This document shows positions 46,078-55,363 of a DNA stretch of 64,000 bases, in pieces; the first letter of the stretch is position 1; every line of letters starts with the position of its first letter. This stretch comes from Actinomadura pelletieri DSM 43383 (GTDB taxonomy: Bacteria; Actinomycetota; Actinomycetes; Streptosporangiales; Streptosporangiaceae). Below the pieces are notes generated by a model, which saw only the letters and a program-made list of their open reading frames with translations, was not told the DNA's origin and did not search any database. The translations under genes and the position numbers were made by a program. Location of the stretch: contig NZ_RBWU01000007.1 of the NCBI RefSeq assembly GCF_003634705.1, positions 248,001-312,000 on the forward strand, in the 5' to 3' direction.

Positions 46078-48018
46078 GTGAGCTTGCTGGAGTCGATCTC
46101 GGGTCCGGGGGACCTCAAACGACTGGACGCCGCTCAACTGTCTCGACTCGCGGAGGAGATCCGCGAGTTCCTCGTCCAGGCGGTCTCCAAGACCGGCGGC
46201 CATCTGGGGCCCAACCTCGGCGCGGTCGAACTGACGATCGCGCTGCACCGGGTGTTCGACTCGCCGCACGACAAGTTCCTGTTCGACACCGGGCACCAGG
46301 CCTACGTGCACAAGCTGCTGACCGGGCGGCACGACTTCGACCGGCTGCGCCGGCGCGGCGGGCTGTCGGGCTACCCCAGCCGCGCCGAGTCCGAGCACGA
46401 CATCATCGAGAACTCGCACGCGTCGACCGCGCTGTCGTACGCCGACGGGTTCGCCAAGGCGTTCCAGCTGCGCGGTGAGGACGACCGGGCCGTGGTCGCG
46501 GTCGTCGGGGACGGCGCGCTGACCGGCGGCATGTGCTGGGAGGCCCTCAACAACATCGCGGCGGGCGCCGACCGTCCCGTCATCATCGTCGTCAACGACA
46601 ACGGCCGCTCGTACGCGCCGACGATCGGCGGGCTCGCGTCCCACCTCGCCGACCTGCGCGTCACGCAGGGCTACGAGAACGCGCTCAGCCTCATCAAGAA
46701 GACCGTGCCGCGCGCCCCGGTCCTCGGCGGCATCACCTACGAGGCGCTGCACGGCATCAAGAAGGGCATCAAGGACGTCCTGCAACCGCAGGCCATGTTC
46801 GAGGACCTCGGCATCAAGTACGTCGGCCCGATCGACGGTCACGACGAGGACGCCGTCGAACGCGCGCTGCGCCGGGCCCGCGGGTTCGGCCGTCCCGTCA
46901 TCGTGCACTGCATCACCACCAAGGGGCGCGGCTACGCCCCGGCGGAGAACGACGACGAGGACTGCATGCACGGCGGCGGCGCGTTCGATCCCGCCACGGG
47001 CGAGTTCGTCCGCAAGAAGGGCGGCCCCGCCTGGACGAAGATCTTCGGCGAGGAGATGGTGGCGATCGGCCGCGAGCGCGGCGACGTGGTCGGCATCACC
47101 GCCGCGATGCTCCACCCGGTGGGCCTCGCCCCGTTCGCCGAGGCGTTCCCCGACCGCATCTTCGACGTCGGCATCGCCGAGCAGCACGCCGTCACGTCCG
47201 CGACGGGTCTGGCGATGGGCGGCCTGCACCCGGTCGTGGCCGTGTACGCGACGTTCCTCAACCGCGCGTTCGACCAGGTCCTCATGGACACGGCGCTGCA
47301 CGGGCAGGCCGTCACGTTCGCGTTGGACCGTTCGGGTGTGACCGGTGACGACGGGCCCAGCCACAACGGCATGTGGGACATGTCGATCCTCCAGCTCGTT
47401 CCCGGGATGCGCGTCGCCGTGCCGCGCGACGGCTCCCGGCTGCGCGAGCTGCTGCGCGAGTGCGTCGCCGTGTCGGACGGTCCGACCGCGATCCGGTACC
47501 CGAAGGGGCCCGCCGCCGACGACATCGAGGCGGTCGACACGGTCGGCACCATGGACGTGCTGGCCCGCCATGACGGCTCCAACGGCGCCCGCGTCCTGCT
47601 CGTCGCGGTGGGGGCGATGGCGACCGCGGCGGTGGAGGCCGCCGGGCTCATCGCCGCGCAGGGCATCGGCGTCACCGTCGTCGACCCGCGGTGGGTGAAG
47701 CCGCTCGACCCGGCGCTGGCCGACCTGGCCCGCGAGCATTCGCTCGTCGCCGTCGCGGAGGACAACGGCCGCACCGGCGCCGTCGGCGACGCCGTCGCGC
47801 GGCTGCTGCGCGACGCCGAGGTCGACGCCCCGATCCGCACGTTCGGCATCCCGCAGGAGTTCCTCGACCACGCCGCGCGCGGCGAGATCCTCGCCGACAT
47901 CGGCCTGACACCGCAGGCGCTGGCCCGCGACATCACCGAGCACACCGCGCGGATCACCTCGACCGGGCCCCACGCTCCGGCCGACGCGTCGGACCGGGAG
48001 ACCTCTGACCGGGACTAG
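46078..48018 (+). CDS. dxs: 1-deoxy-D-xylulose-5-phosphate synthase
   Basis: A 646-residue thiamine-diphosphate enzyme, first step of the MEP isoprenoid pathway. DTGHQAYVHKLLTGR, the cofactor motif GDGALTGGMCWEALNN, and the transketolase-like VGIAEQHAVTSATGLA are present. The GTG at 46078 gives the family start (SLLESISGPGDLKRL) and follows GGAGGAG. It supplies precursors for the hopanoids made from the operon 12 kb upstream. A tandem-repeat block begins right after the stop. Confidence 0.96.
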   Translation: MSLLESISGPGDLKRLDAAQLSRLAEEIREFLVQAVSKTGGHLGPNLGAVELTIALHRVFDSPHDKFLFDTGHQAYVHKLLTGRHDFDRLRRRGGLSGYPSRAESEHDIIENSHASTALSYADGFAKAFQLRGEDDRAVVAVVGDGALTGGMCWEALNNIAAGADRPVIIVVNDNGRSYAPTIGGLASHLADLRVTQGYENALSLIKKTVPRAPVLGGITYEALHGIKKGIKDVLQPQAMFEDLGIKYVGPIDGHDEDAVERALRRARGFGRPVIVHCITTKGRGYAPAENDDEDCMHGGGAFDPATGEFVRKKGGPAWTKIFGEEMVAIGRERGDVVGITAAMLHPVGLAPFAEAFPDRIFDVGIAEQHAVTSATGLAMGGLHPVVAVYATFLNRAFDQVLMDTALHGQAVTFALDRSGVTGDDGPSHNGMWDMSILQLVPGMRVAVPRDGSRLRELLRECVAVSDGPTAIRYPKGPAADDIEAVDTVGTMDVLARHDGSNGARVLLVAVGAMATAAVEAAGLIAAQGIGVTVVDPRWVKPLDPALADLAREHSLVAVAEDNGRTGAVGDAVARLLRDAEVDAPIRTFGIPQEFLDHAARGEILADIGLTPQALARDITEHTARITSTGPHAPADASDRETSDRD

Positions 48019-48024
48019 TTTTTT

Positions 48025-48174
48025 GCAGGACCGGCCCACTACGCTCGCCTGGCGGCTCGCTGCGTGACCGTTCCTGGGGCGAACGCGCATCGCTTCGCGA
48101 TCCGCCCGGTTCCGCTCGCCTTCGGCATCGCTCCACCGGGCGGGTCACGCGTTCGCGTGCGGGCTGTGTTTATT
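48025..48174 (+). repeat. Tandem ~150-bp repeat, copy 1
   Basis: First of three direct repeats, starting GCAGGACCGGCCCACT. It contains nested inverted arms: outer GCGAACGCG (48079-48087) / CGCGTTCGC (48148-48156) and inner CCGCCCGG (48102-48109) / CCGGGCGG (48136-48143). It is nearly identical to copy 2. Confidence 0.95.
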
Positions 48175-48330
48175 GCAGGACCGGCCCACTTCGCTCGCCT
48201 GGCGGCTCGCTACGTGACCGTTCCTGGGGCGAACGCGCATCGCTTCGCGATCCGCCCGGCTTCGCTCGCCTTCGGCATCGCTCCACCGGGCGGGTCACGC
48301 GTTCGCGTGCGGGCTGAGGCTGTGTTTCTT
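48175..48330 (+). repeat. Tandem ~150-bp repeat, copy 2
   Basis: Second copy, period 150 from copy 1, with a 6-base insertion near its 3' end so the next copy starts after 156 bases. The nested arms of copy 1 are kept. Confidence 0.95.
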
Positions 48331-48470
48331 GCAGGACCGGCCCACTACGCTCGCCTGGCGGCTCGCTGCGTGACCGTTCCTGGGCGAACACGCATCGCTT
48401 CGCGATCTGTCCGGTTTCGCTCGCCTTTGGCGTTGCTGCACCGGGCAGGTAATGCGTTCGCGTGCGGGGG
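48331..48470 (+). repeat. Tandem ~150-bp repeat, copy 3 (diverged)
   Basis: Third copy. The first 50 bases match copy 1 exactly, then changes accumulate: one G is missing in the G-run near 48382 and both inverted arms are partly broken. This suggests it is the oldest copy or under no selection. Confidence 0.9.
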
Positions 48471-48493
48471 GTGAGGCCACTTCGACACGTGCT

Positions 48494-48868
48494 CTAGACG
48501 CCCTCGGCGGACAGCAGGTGCCAGGAGTGGGTGACGGACGCCGCGGACGTGCCGAGTCCGCGGCCCGAGTACGTCCATCGTCCGCGCAGGCGCCACGGGC
48601 GTCCCGACCCGTCGCGGACGAAGACCTGGAGCGGGAAGCACGCGTCGTGCGCGCGGATGACACCGGACGTGTCGACCAGGGGGTCGAGCCGGGGCTCGCC
48701 CTCGCACCGCACGCCCATGACGGACGTGCGCGGGTCCTGGCGCAGGAGGCCCCGCGTCAGGTCGCGCACGAGCACGGAAACGTAGTCGGGGCCGAGCCAC
48801 CTGAGGTCGGGGACCGTTTCGGGTGGAGGGAACCCGTACAGTTGCGGACCGCCGGTCACAGGCCGCAC
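48494..48868 (-). CDS. Hypothetical protein
   Basis: A 124-residue soluble protein starting on GTG at 48868 or 48859. Codon use is coding-like, and segments such as LRWLGPDYVSVLVRDL and WRLRGRWTYSGRGLG suggest a small alpha/beta domain, but I recognise no family. No signal peptide or membrane segment. Confidence 0.6.
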   Translation of the reverse strand: MRPVTGGPQLYGFPPPETVPDLRWLGPDYVSVLVRDLTRGLLRQDPRTSVMGVRCEGEPRLDPLVDTSGVIRAHDACFPLQVFVRDGSGRPWRLRGRWTYSGRGLGTSAASVTHSWHLLSAEGV

Positions 48869-48930
48869 CGTAGCGCCAGAGTGACAGTCCCGTCACTACC
48901 TTCCCGGTGGGATATCGGGGCGCGGCCGGA

Positions 48931-50301
48931 TTATTTCCGGGTGTGGCACGCGGACGTCATCGCGTCCCAGCGGGCCAGCTTGACCCGTTCGCCGCGGTCG
49001 AGGCTGCGGGCGAGGGCGATCTCGGCGGCGTCGAGGTTGAGCCAGTCGTCGTAGGTGACGGCCCGCAGGCCGTGCGACGCCACGCGCGACTCCAGCAGTT
49101 CCTCGATGGTGCGCTTCGGCGGCGTGCGCGCGGCCCCGGCGTCCAGCAGGTCGTCGAGGAGGTTGCGGACGGTCTCGGCGGCGTCGGACTTGTTGGTGCC
49201 GACGACTCCGGTCGGCCCGCGTTTGATCCACCCGGCGACGTACTCGCCGGGGGCGGGGACGCCGTCGGGGCCGAGGACGCGGCCGCCGTCGTTCGGCACG
49301 GTGGAGCTGCGTTCGTCGAACGGGACGCCGTCCAGCGGGACGCTCTGGTAGCCGACCGAGCGCAGCACCATGCCGACGGGCAGCGTCTCGAACTCGCCGG
49401 TGCCGGTGACACGGCCGGTGTCGTCCAGCCGGGTCCGCTCCAGGCGCAGACCCTCGACCCGGTCGGTGCCGATGATCTCGACGGGGGCGCGCCAGAACCG
49501 CACGTCGATGCGGCGGGGCCGGTCGGCGGGCGGCTCGGCGGTCCAGCCGTTCAGGACCTTGATGTTGCCGCGGACGTGCCGGTCGCTCTCGGCGAGTTCG
49601 GCGCTCGCCGGGTCGAGGTCCATGTCCGCGGGGCTGACGTGGATGCCCGCGTTCGCCAGCTCGCCGAGCTCCCGGGCCTCCTTGGTGGTGAACTTGGCCT
49701 GTGCGGGCCCCCGCCGTCCGACCATGTGGACGCGCTTGACGCGGCTGCGCGACAGCGCCTCGATGACCTGCTCGGGGACGTCGGTCGCGCGCAACTCGTC
49801 CGCCGACTTGGCGAGGATCCGGACGACGTCGACGGCCACGTTCCCGACGCCGATCACCGCGACCTCCTCGACCGACAGGTCGAAGGCGTGGTCGGCGGCG
49901 TCGGGGTGCCCGCAGTACCAGTTGACGAAGTCGGTCGCGGCGACGCTGCCGGGCAGGTTCTCGCCGGGGATCCGCAGGTGCCGGTCGACCATGGCGCCGG
50001 TGGAGTAGATGACGGCGTCGTAGCACTCCAGCAGGTCGGCGCGGCCGATGTCGCGGCCGAGCTCGACGCAGCCGAAGAACCGGACGGCCGGGTTCTCCAG
50101 CACCTTCTGCAGGTACCGGGCGATCGACTTGATCGACGTGTGGTCGGGCGCGACGCCGTAGCGCACCAGCCCGTAGGGGGACGGCAGCCGGTCGAACAGG
50201 TCCACGCGGACGTCGCCGCCGGTCTGTTTGACGAGCGCCTCGGCGGCGTAGATTCCCGCGGGCCCGGAGCCGATCACCGCGACGAGCAGTGGAGGTGCCA
50301 T
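48931..50301 (-). CDS. fprA: NADPH-ferredoxin reductase, FprA type
   Basis: A 456-residue FAD/NADP oxidoreductase of the adrenodoxin-reductase family, the same length as mycobacterial FprA. VAVIGSGPAGIYAAEAL binds FAD, YGLVRYGVAPDH follows, and VIGVGNVAVDVVRIL binds NADP. GWIKRGPTGVVGTNKSDA near the C-terminus is the family's FAD loop. It reduces ferredoxin for cytochromes P450 and other acceptors. The start at 50301 is set by MAPPLLVAVIG; longer frames add unrelated sequence. Confidence 0.94.
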   Translation of the reverse strand: MAPPLLVAVIGSGPAGIYAAEALVKQTGGDVRVDLFDRLPSPYGLVRYGVAPDHTSIKSIARYLQKVLENPAVRFFGCVELGRDIGRADLLECYDAVIYSTGAMVDRHLRIPGENLPGSVAATDFVNWYCGHPDAADHAFDLSVEEVAVIGVGNVAVDVVRILAKSADELRATDVPEQVIEALSRSRVKRVHMVGRRGPAQAKFTTKEARELGELANAGIHVSPADMDLDPASAELAESDRHVRGNIKVLNGWTAEPPADRPRRIDVRFWRAPVEIIGTDRVEGLRLERTRLDDTGRVTGTGEFETLPVGMVLRSVGYQSVPLDGVPFDERSSTVPNDGGRVLGPDGVPAPGEYVAGWIKRGPTGVVGTNKSDAAETVRNLLDDLLDAGAARTPPKRTIEELLESRVASHGLRAVTYDDWLNLDAAEIALARSLDRGERVKLARWDAMTSACHTRK

Positions 50302-50371
50302 GCGCGCCATTGTGCCCACCCGGCGGCCAAAACGACACCGTTCGGCCCACATGGCGGACCGGGGCGGGACG

Positions 50372-51856
50372 TCAGTTCTTCGCCCGCGTTCCGGTGGAGC
50401 GCTGCAGATTGCTGTTCCGGACCCCGTACAGGGCGTAGACGGCGATGCCGACGACCATCCACGCCAGGAAACGCAGCCATGTCTCGACCGGCAGGTTGAT
50501 CATCACGAAGAGGCAGCCGAGGACCGACAGCGCGGGGACGACCGGTACCCAGGGCGTCCGGAACGCGCGCGGCAGGTCCGGGCGGGTGCGGCGCATCACC
50601 ACCACGGCGACCGAGACGACGAGGAACGCGAACAGCGTGCCGATGTTGACGAGTTCGGCGAGTTCGGCGAGCGGGATGAACCCGGCGAGCACGGCGGCGA
50701 TCCCGCCCATGAGGACGGTGGCCCGGTAGGGGGTGCCGAACCGCGGGTGGACGACCGCCAACCGGCCGGGCAGGAGACCGTCGCGGGCCATCGCGAACAG
50801 GATCCGGCTCATGCCGAGCAGCAGGATCATCACGACGGTGATGAGTCCGGCGACGGCGCCGACGTCGATGATGGTGGCGTACGCGGGATGCCCGTTCGCC
50901 TTGAACGCGTCCGCGAGCGGTGCGTCGGTGCTGAGCCGCGTGTAGTTCTGCATCCCGACGACGACGATGGACACGGCCGCGTACAGGATCGCGGTGATGA
51001 CGAGGGAGCCGATGAGCCCGATCGGCAGGTCCCGCTGGGGGCGCTTGGCCTCCTCGGCGGCGGTGGCGACGATGTCGAAGCCGATGTAGGCGAAGAAGAC
51101 GATGGCGAGGGCGGAGAAGATGCCGAGCCAGCCGTAGGTGGCGGGTGTGAAGCCGAACAGCACCTGCATGAGCGGCGCGTTGAGGCCGCCGACCTCCTCG
51201 GTCGCCTTCGACGGCGGGATGAACGGGTCGTAGTTGGCGGCCTTGACGTAGAACAGTCCGGCGACGATGACGAGCAGGACCACCGCCACCTTGATCGTGA
51301 CGACGATCGCGTTGACCCGCGAGGAGATCTTGATGCCGATCACGAGCAGCGCGGTGACCGCCAGCACGAGCGCGATCGCGGGGACGTTGACCGTCCCGCC
51401 CTCGCCCGGCGGGTCGGCGATGGACCCCGGGACCGTGATGCCGATGTCGTCGAGCAGCGCGGCGAAGTAGCCGGACCAGCCGACGGCGACGACCGCCGCG
51501 GCCAGGCCCATCTCCAGGATGAGGTCCCAGCCGATGATCCAGGCCGGGAACTCGCCGAGCGTGGCGTAGGAGAACGTGTACGCCGACCCGGCGACGGGGA
51601 CGGTCGAGGCGAACTCGGCGTAGCAGAGCGCGGCGAGGCCGCACACGACGGCGGCGAGGATGAACGACAGCGCGACCGCGGGCCCGGCCTTGTCCCGGGC
51701 GACCTGGCCGGTCAGCACGAAGATGCCCGTCCCGATGATCACGCCCACGCCGAACACGGTCAGGTCGAGCGCGGACAGGGCGCGCCGGAGCCGATGTTCG
51801 GGGGCCTCGGTGTCACGGATCGACTGCTCTACCGACTTCGTGCGGAGCAGGTTCAT
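50372..51856 (-). CDS. APC-superfamily amino acid permease
   Basis: A 494-residue transporter with 12-13 membrane segments, close to the cationic amino acid transporter (CAT/YfnA) branch. GVGVIIGTGIFVLTGQVA near residue 40 is the helix-1 substrate motif, and AYIGFDIVATAAEEAKRPQRDLP in the middle is the APC signature. The start MNLLRTKSVEQS is family-like. Substrate not determinable here. Confidence 0.93.
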   Translation of the reverse strand: MNLLRTKSVEQSIRDTEAPEHRLRRALSALDLTVFGVGVIIGTGIFVLTGQVARDKAGPAVALSFILAAVVCGLAALCYAEFASTVPVAGSAYTFSYATLGEFPAWIIGWDLILEMGLAAAVVAVGWSGYFAALLDDIGITVPGSIADPPGEGGTVNVPAIALVLAVTALLVIGIKISSRVNAIVVTIKVAVVLLVIVAGLFYVKAANYDPFIPPSKATEEVGGLNAPLMQVLFGFTPATYGWLGIFSALAIVFFAYIGFDIVATAAEEAKRPQRDLPIGLIGSLVITAILYAAVSIVVVGMQNYTRLSTDAPLADAFKANGHPAYATIIDVGAVAGLITVVMILLLGMSRILFAMARDGLLPGRLAVVHPRFGTPYRATVLMGGIAAVLAGFIPLAELAELVNIGTLFAFLVVSVAVVVMRRTRPDLPRAFRTPWVPVVPALSVLGCLFVMINLPVETWLRFLAWMVVGIAVYALYGVRNSNLQRSTGTRAKN

Positions 51857-51967
51857 CCTCGGTGCCCTTCCACGTCCGGTGACATCGCCGTTGGCCTCAT
51901 GCCCGCACGCGCGCACTTTATGATCAGGTCATCGGAAGGTCATGTCCGTTACGTGGGGCGACGCACG

Positions 51968-52006
51968 GAAAGAGGCATTCCGAATATCGTTCGGAATGCC
52001 TCTTTC
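51968..52006 (-). terminator. Strong terminator of the fadAB operon
   Basis: A perfect 17-bp stem (51968-51984 with 51990-52006) with loop TATCG, directly downstream of the fadB-type gene's stop on the leftward strand. The stem base gives a short T-rich tail (CTCTTTC) on that strand. It ends 111 bases before the permease start. Confidence 0.85.
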
Positions 52007-52024
52007 GGGTGGCGTGGACGGAAC

Positions 52025-54112
52025 TCAGGCGGGCAGCGAGGCGACTCCCGGGTCCAGGAAACGGCGGCCCGTCACCTTCTCGGAGACGCCCGTCCGGTCC
52101 AGGTACGGGGTGACGCCGCCGAGGTGGAAGGGCCACCCCGCGCCGAGGATCATGCACAGGTCGATGTCCTGCGGGGCCGCGACGACGCCCTCGTCCAGCA
52201 TGATCCGGATCTCGTCGGCGAGGGCGGCCAGCGCCCGGTCGAGGACCTGCCGTTCGGTGGACGGCTCGTCGCCGCCCGCGAAGATCTCCACGGCCTCGGG
52301 ATCCAGCGTGAAGTCGGGCAGGTACACACCGGACTTGCCGGACGCCACCAGCTTCGCCAGGTTCTCCGACAGCGGGAACCGGTCGGGGAACGCGGCGTGC
52401 AGGGTCTCGTTCACATGCAGCGCGATCGCCGGGCCGACCAGGCCCATCAGCACGAACGGCGGCATCGGCAGGCCCAGGGGCCGCGCGGCCCGCTCGGCCG
52501 TCTCGATCGGTGTGCCCTCGTCCACGGCCTGGACGATCTCGGCGAGCAGGCGCAGCAGGACGCGGTTGACGACGAACGCCGGGGCGTCCTTGACCAGCAC
52601 GCACGACTTCCGCAGCGCCTTGCCGGTCGCGAACGCGGTGGCGAGCGTCGCCTCGTCCGTTCGTTCGCCCCGGACGATCTCCAGCAGCGGCAGGACCGCG
52701 ACCGGGTTGAAGAAGTGGAAGCCGACGACGCGTTCGGGATGCCGCAGCCCGGACGCCATCTCGGTGACCGACAGCGACGAGGTGTTGGTCGCGAGGACGC
52801 ACTCGGGCGACACGTGCTCCTCGACCTCCGCGAACACCTTCCGTTTGACCGACATCTCTTCGAACACGGCCTCGATGACGAAGTCGGCGTCGGCGAACGC
52901 GTCCTTGCCGAGCGAACCGGTGATCAGTGAGGTGAGCCGGGCGGCCTTGTCGGGGGAGAGGCGCCCCTTCGCCAGGAGCTTGTCGATCTCGCCGTGCGCG
53001 TGGCCGACGCCCTTGTCGAGCCGTTCCCGGTCGAGGTCGGTCAGCACCACCGGCACTTCGAGGCGCCGGGCGAACAGCACCGCGAGCTGCGAGGCCATCA
53101 GGCCCGCGCCGACGACGCCGACCTTGGTGACCGGGCGGGCGAGGGACGCGTCCGGCGCCCCGGCGGGCTTCTTCGCGCGTTTCTGGGTGAGGTCGAACGC
53201 GTACAGCCCGGCGCGCAGCTCGTCGCTCATGATGAGGTCGGCGAGCGCCTCGTCCTCGGCGGCGAAGCCCTCGTCGCGGGTGCGGTCCTTGGCGGCCTCG
53301 ATCAGGTCCAGGGCCCGCGTGTAGGACGGTGCCGCGCCGTGAAGTTTGCCGTCCACGGTCCAGCGCGCCATGGCCACGGCGTCGTCCCATGCCTTGCCCC
53401 TGTCGACCTCGGGCCGCTGGACGGTGATCTCGCCGGTGAGGACCCGGGCCGTCCAGGCGAGCGACTCCTCCAGGAAGTCGGCCGGGTCGAACATCGCGTC
53501 GGCGATGCCCAGCTCGTGCGCCTGCGGGCCCTTCAGCATCCGGTTCTGGGCGAGGGGGTTGTCGATGACGACCTTGAGCGCCTTCTCCGCGCCGATCAGG
53601 TTCGGCAGCAGGTACGTCCCGCCCCAGCCGGGCACCAGGCCGAGGAACGTCTCGGGCAGCGCGAACGCCGGGACGCCGGACGAGATCGTCCGGTACGTGC
53701 AGTGCAGGCCGATCTCGACGCCGCCGCCCATCGCCGCGCCGTTGTAGTAGGCGAACGACGGGACGTGCAGTTCCCCGAGCCGCCGGAACACGTCGTGGCC
53801 GAGCCTGGCGATGGCGAGGGCGTCGTCCCGGCCACGGATGAGCGGGATGCCCTTGAGGTCGGCGCCGACGGCGAAGATGAACGGCTTGCCGATGACGCCG
53901 ACGGCCGCGATGTCGTCGCGTCCGGCGACCGAGTCGAGGGCGGCGTTCAGCTCGGTGAGCCCGCCCGGGCCGAACGTGTTGGGCTTGGTGTGGTCGTGCC
54001 CGTTGTCGAGCGTGATGAGCGCGAGCGTGCCCGCGCCGTAGGGGAGCGTCACGTCCCGCACGTGGGCGTGGGTGACGACCTCGTCGGCCACGAGTTCTCC
54101 GAGGCTGCTCAC
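52025..54112 (-). CDS. fadB: Bifunctional enoyl-CoA hydratase/3-hydroxyacyl-CoA dehydrogenase
   Basis: A 695-residue FadB/FadJ-like enzyme for steps two and three of fatty acid beta-oxidation. Residues 1-290 are a crotonase domain with oxyanion loops AVGADLKGI and GGGVEIGLHC and LPETFLGLVPGWGGT. Residues 325-690 are the dehydrogenase with NAD motif VVGAGLMASQLA (Ala in place of the usual final Gly) and the signature GFHFFNPVAVLPLLEIV. GTG start at 54112 overlaps the thiolase stop (GTGA). Confidence 0.93.
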   Translation of the reverse strand: MSSLGELVADEVVTHAHVRDVTLPYGAGTLALITLDNGHDHTKPNTFGPGGLTELNAALDSVAGRDDIAAVGVIGKPFIFAVGADLKGIPLIRGRDDALAIARLGHDVFRRLGELHVPSFAYYNGAAMGGGVEIGLHCTYRTISSGVPAFALPETFLGLVPGWGGTYLLPNLIGAEKALKVVIDNPLAQNRMLKGPQAHELGIADAMFDPADFLEESLAWTARVLTGEITVQRPEVDRGKAWDDAVAMARWTVDGKLHGAAPSYTRALDLIEAAKDRTRDEGFAAEDEALADLIMSDELRAGLYAFDLTQKRAKKPAGAPDASLARPVTKVGVVGAGLMASQLAVLFARRLEVPVVLTDLDRERLDKGVGHAHGEIDKLLAKGRLSPDKAARLTSLITGSLGKDAFADADFVIEAVFEEMSVKRKVFAEVEEHVSPECVLATNTSSLSVTEMASGLRHPERVVGFHFFNPVAVLPLLEIVRGERTDEATLATAFATGKALRKSCVLVKDAPAFVVNRVLLRLLAEIVQAVDEGTPIETAERAARPLGLPMPPFVLMGLVGPAIALHVNETLHAAFPDRFPLSENLAKLVASGKSGVYLPDFTLDPEAVEIFAGGDEPSTERQVLDRALAALADEIRIMLDEGVVAAPQDIDLCMILGAGWPFHLGGVTPYLDRTGVSEKVTGRRFLDPGVASLPA

Positions 54113-55311
54113 TTGGCGCCCTCCCAGTCGACGTTCTCCCAGAGCACGGTTCCGCCCATGCCCATGCCCACACACATCGTGGTCAGTCCGTAGCGGACGT
54201 CGGTGCGCTCCTCGAACAGACGCGCCAGCTGGTTCATGAGCCGGACGCCGGACGAGGCCAGCGGGTGGCCGAGGGCGATCGCGCCGCCCCACGGGTTCAC
54301 CCGCGCGTCATCGTCGGCGATCTTGAAGTGTTCCAGAAAGGCCAGCACCTGCACCGCGAACGCCTCGTTGATCTCGATCAGGCCGATGTCGTCCATGGTC
54401 AGCGCGTTGCGGGCGAGAAGCTTCTCGGTGGCGGGGACGGGCCCGACGCCCATCACCTCCGGCTCCACCCCGGCGAACGCGAAGTCGACGAGCCGCATCC
54501 GCGCGCTGAGGCCGAGTTCGGCGGCGACGTCCTCGGCGGCGAGCAGACAGGCCGTGGCGCCGTCGTTGAGCCCGGCGGCGTTCCCGGCGGTGACGTTGCC
54601 GTGCACGCGGAACGGCGTCTTCAGCGCGGCGAGGTCGTCCGTTGTCGTGCCGGGACGCGGCGGCTCGTCCCGCGTCGCGAGCCCCCACCCCTTCTCCGCG
54701 GAGCGGACCGCGGTGGGCACGAGATCCGGCTGGATCTTCCCGGCGGCGTAGGCGTCGGCGACCTTCCGCTGGCTGCGGACCGCGTAGGCGTCCGCGCGCT
54801 CCCGGGTGATGCCGGGGAACCGGTCGTGCAGGTTCTCCGCCGTCGAACCCATGACCAGGGCGGACGGGTCGACGATCTTCTCGGCGAGGAACCGCGGGTT
54901 CGGGTCGACGCCCTCGCCCATCGGATGCCGTCCCATGTGCTCGACGCCGCCCGCGATGACGACGTCGTAGGAGCCGAACGCGATCCCCGCCCCGGACGTG
55001 GTGACGGCGGTCATCGCGCCCGCGCACATCCGGTCGATCGCGTAGCCGGGGACGCTCTTGGGCAGCCCGGCCAGCACGGCGGCGGACCTGCCGATGGTGA
55101 GGCCCTGGTCACCGGTCTGGGTGGTGGCGGCGATCGCGACCTCGTCCACCCGCTCGGGCGGCAGGGACGGGTTGCGGCGCAGCAACTCGCGGATCGCGCG
55201 GACGACCATGTCGTCGGCGCGGGTCTGCGCGTACAGGCCCAACGGGCCCGCCTTGCCGAACGGAGTGCGGACGCCGTCGACGAACACGACGTCGCGTGCG
55301 GTGCGAGGCAC
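54109..55311 (-). CDS. fadA: Acetyl-CoA C-acyltransferase (thiolase)
   Basis: A 400-residue thiolase II, the last step of beta-oxidation. The nucleophile is Cys96 (DRMCAGAM). NEAFAVQ, GHPLASSG and CVGMGMGG near the C-terminus hold the other catalytic His and Cys. It forms the fadAB operon with the bifunctional gene downstream. Confidence 0.95.
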   Translation of the reverse strand: MPRTARDVVFVDGVRTPFGKAGPLGLYAQTRADDMVVRAIRELLRRNPSLPPERVDEVAIAATTQTGDQGLTIGRSAAVLAGLPKSVPGYAIDRMCAGAMTAVTTSGAGIAFGSYDVVIAGGVEHMGRHPMGEGVDPNPRFLAEKIVDPSALVMGSTAENLHDRFPGITRERADAYAVRSQRKVADAYAAGKIQPDLVPTAVRSAEKGWGLATRDEPPRPGTTTDDLAALKTPFRVHGNVTAGNAAGLNDGATACLLAAEDVAAELGLSARMRLVDFAFAGVEPEVMGVGPVPATEKLLARNALTMDDIGLIEINEAFAVQVLAFLEHFKIADDDARVNPWGGAIALGHPLASSGVRLMNQLARLFEERTDVRYGLTTMCVGMGMGGTVLWENVDWEGAK

Positions 55312-55363
55312 GGGATCGTCCTCCCTGAGATGGGCTCCGGTGAGACGTTCCCAATGCTACTCG

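Noticed and set aside
48064..48474. Frame with a repeated peptide in the tandem repeats (both strands are open)
   Set aside because: The peptide repeats only because the DNA repeats; copy 3 breaks the pattern, and codon use is not gene-like.
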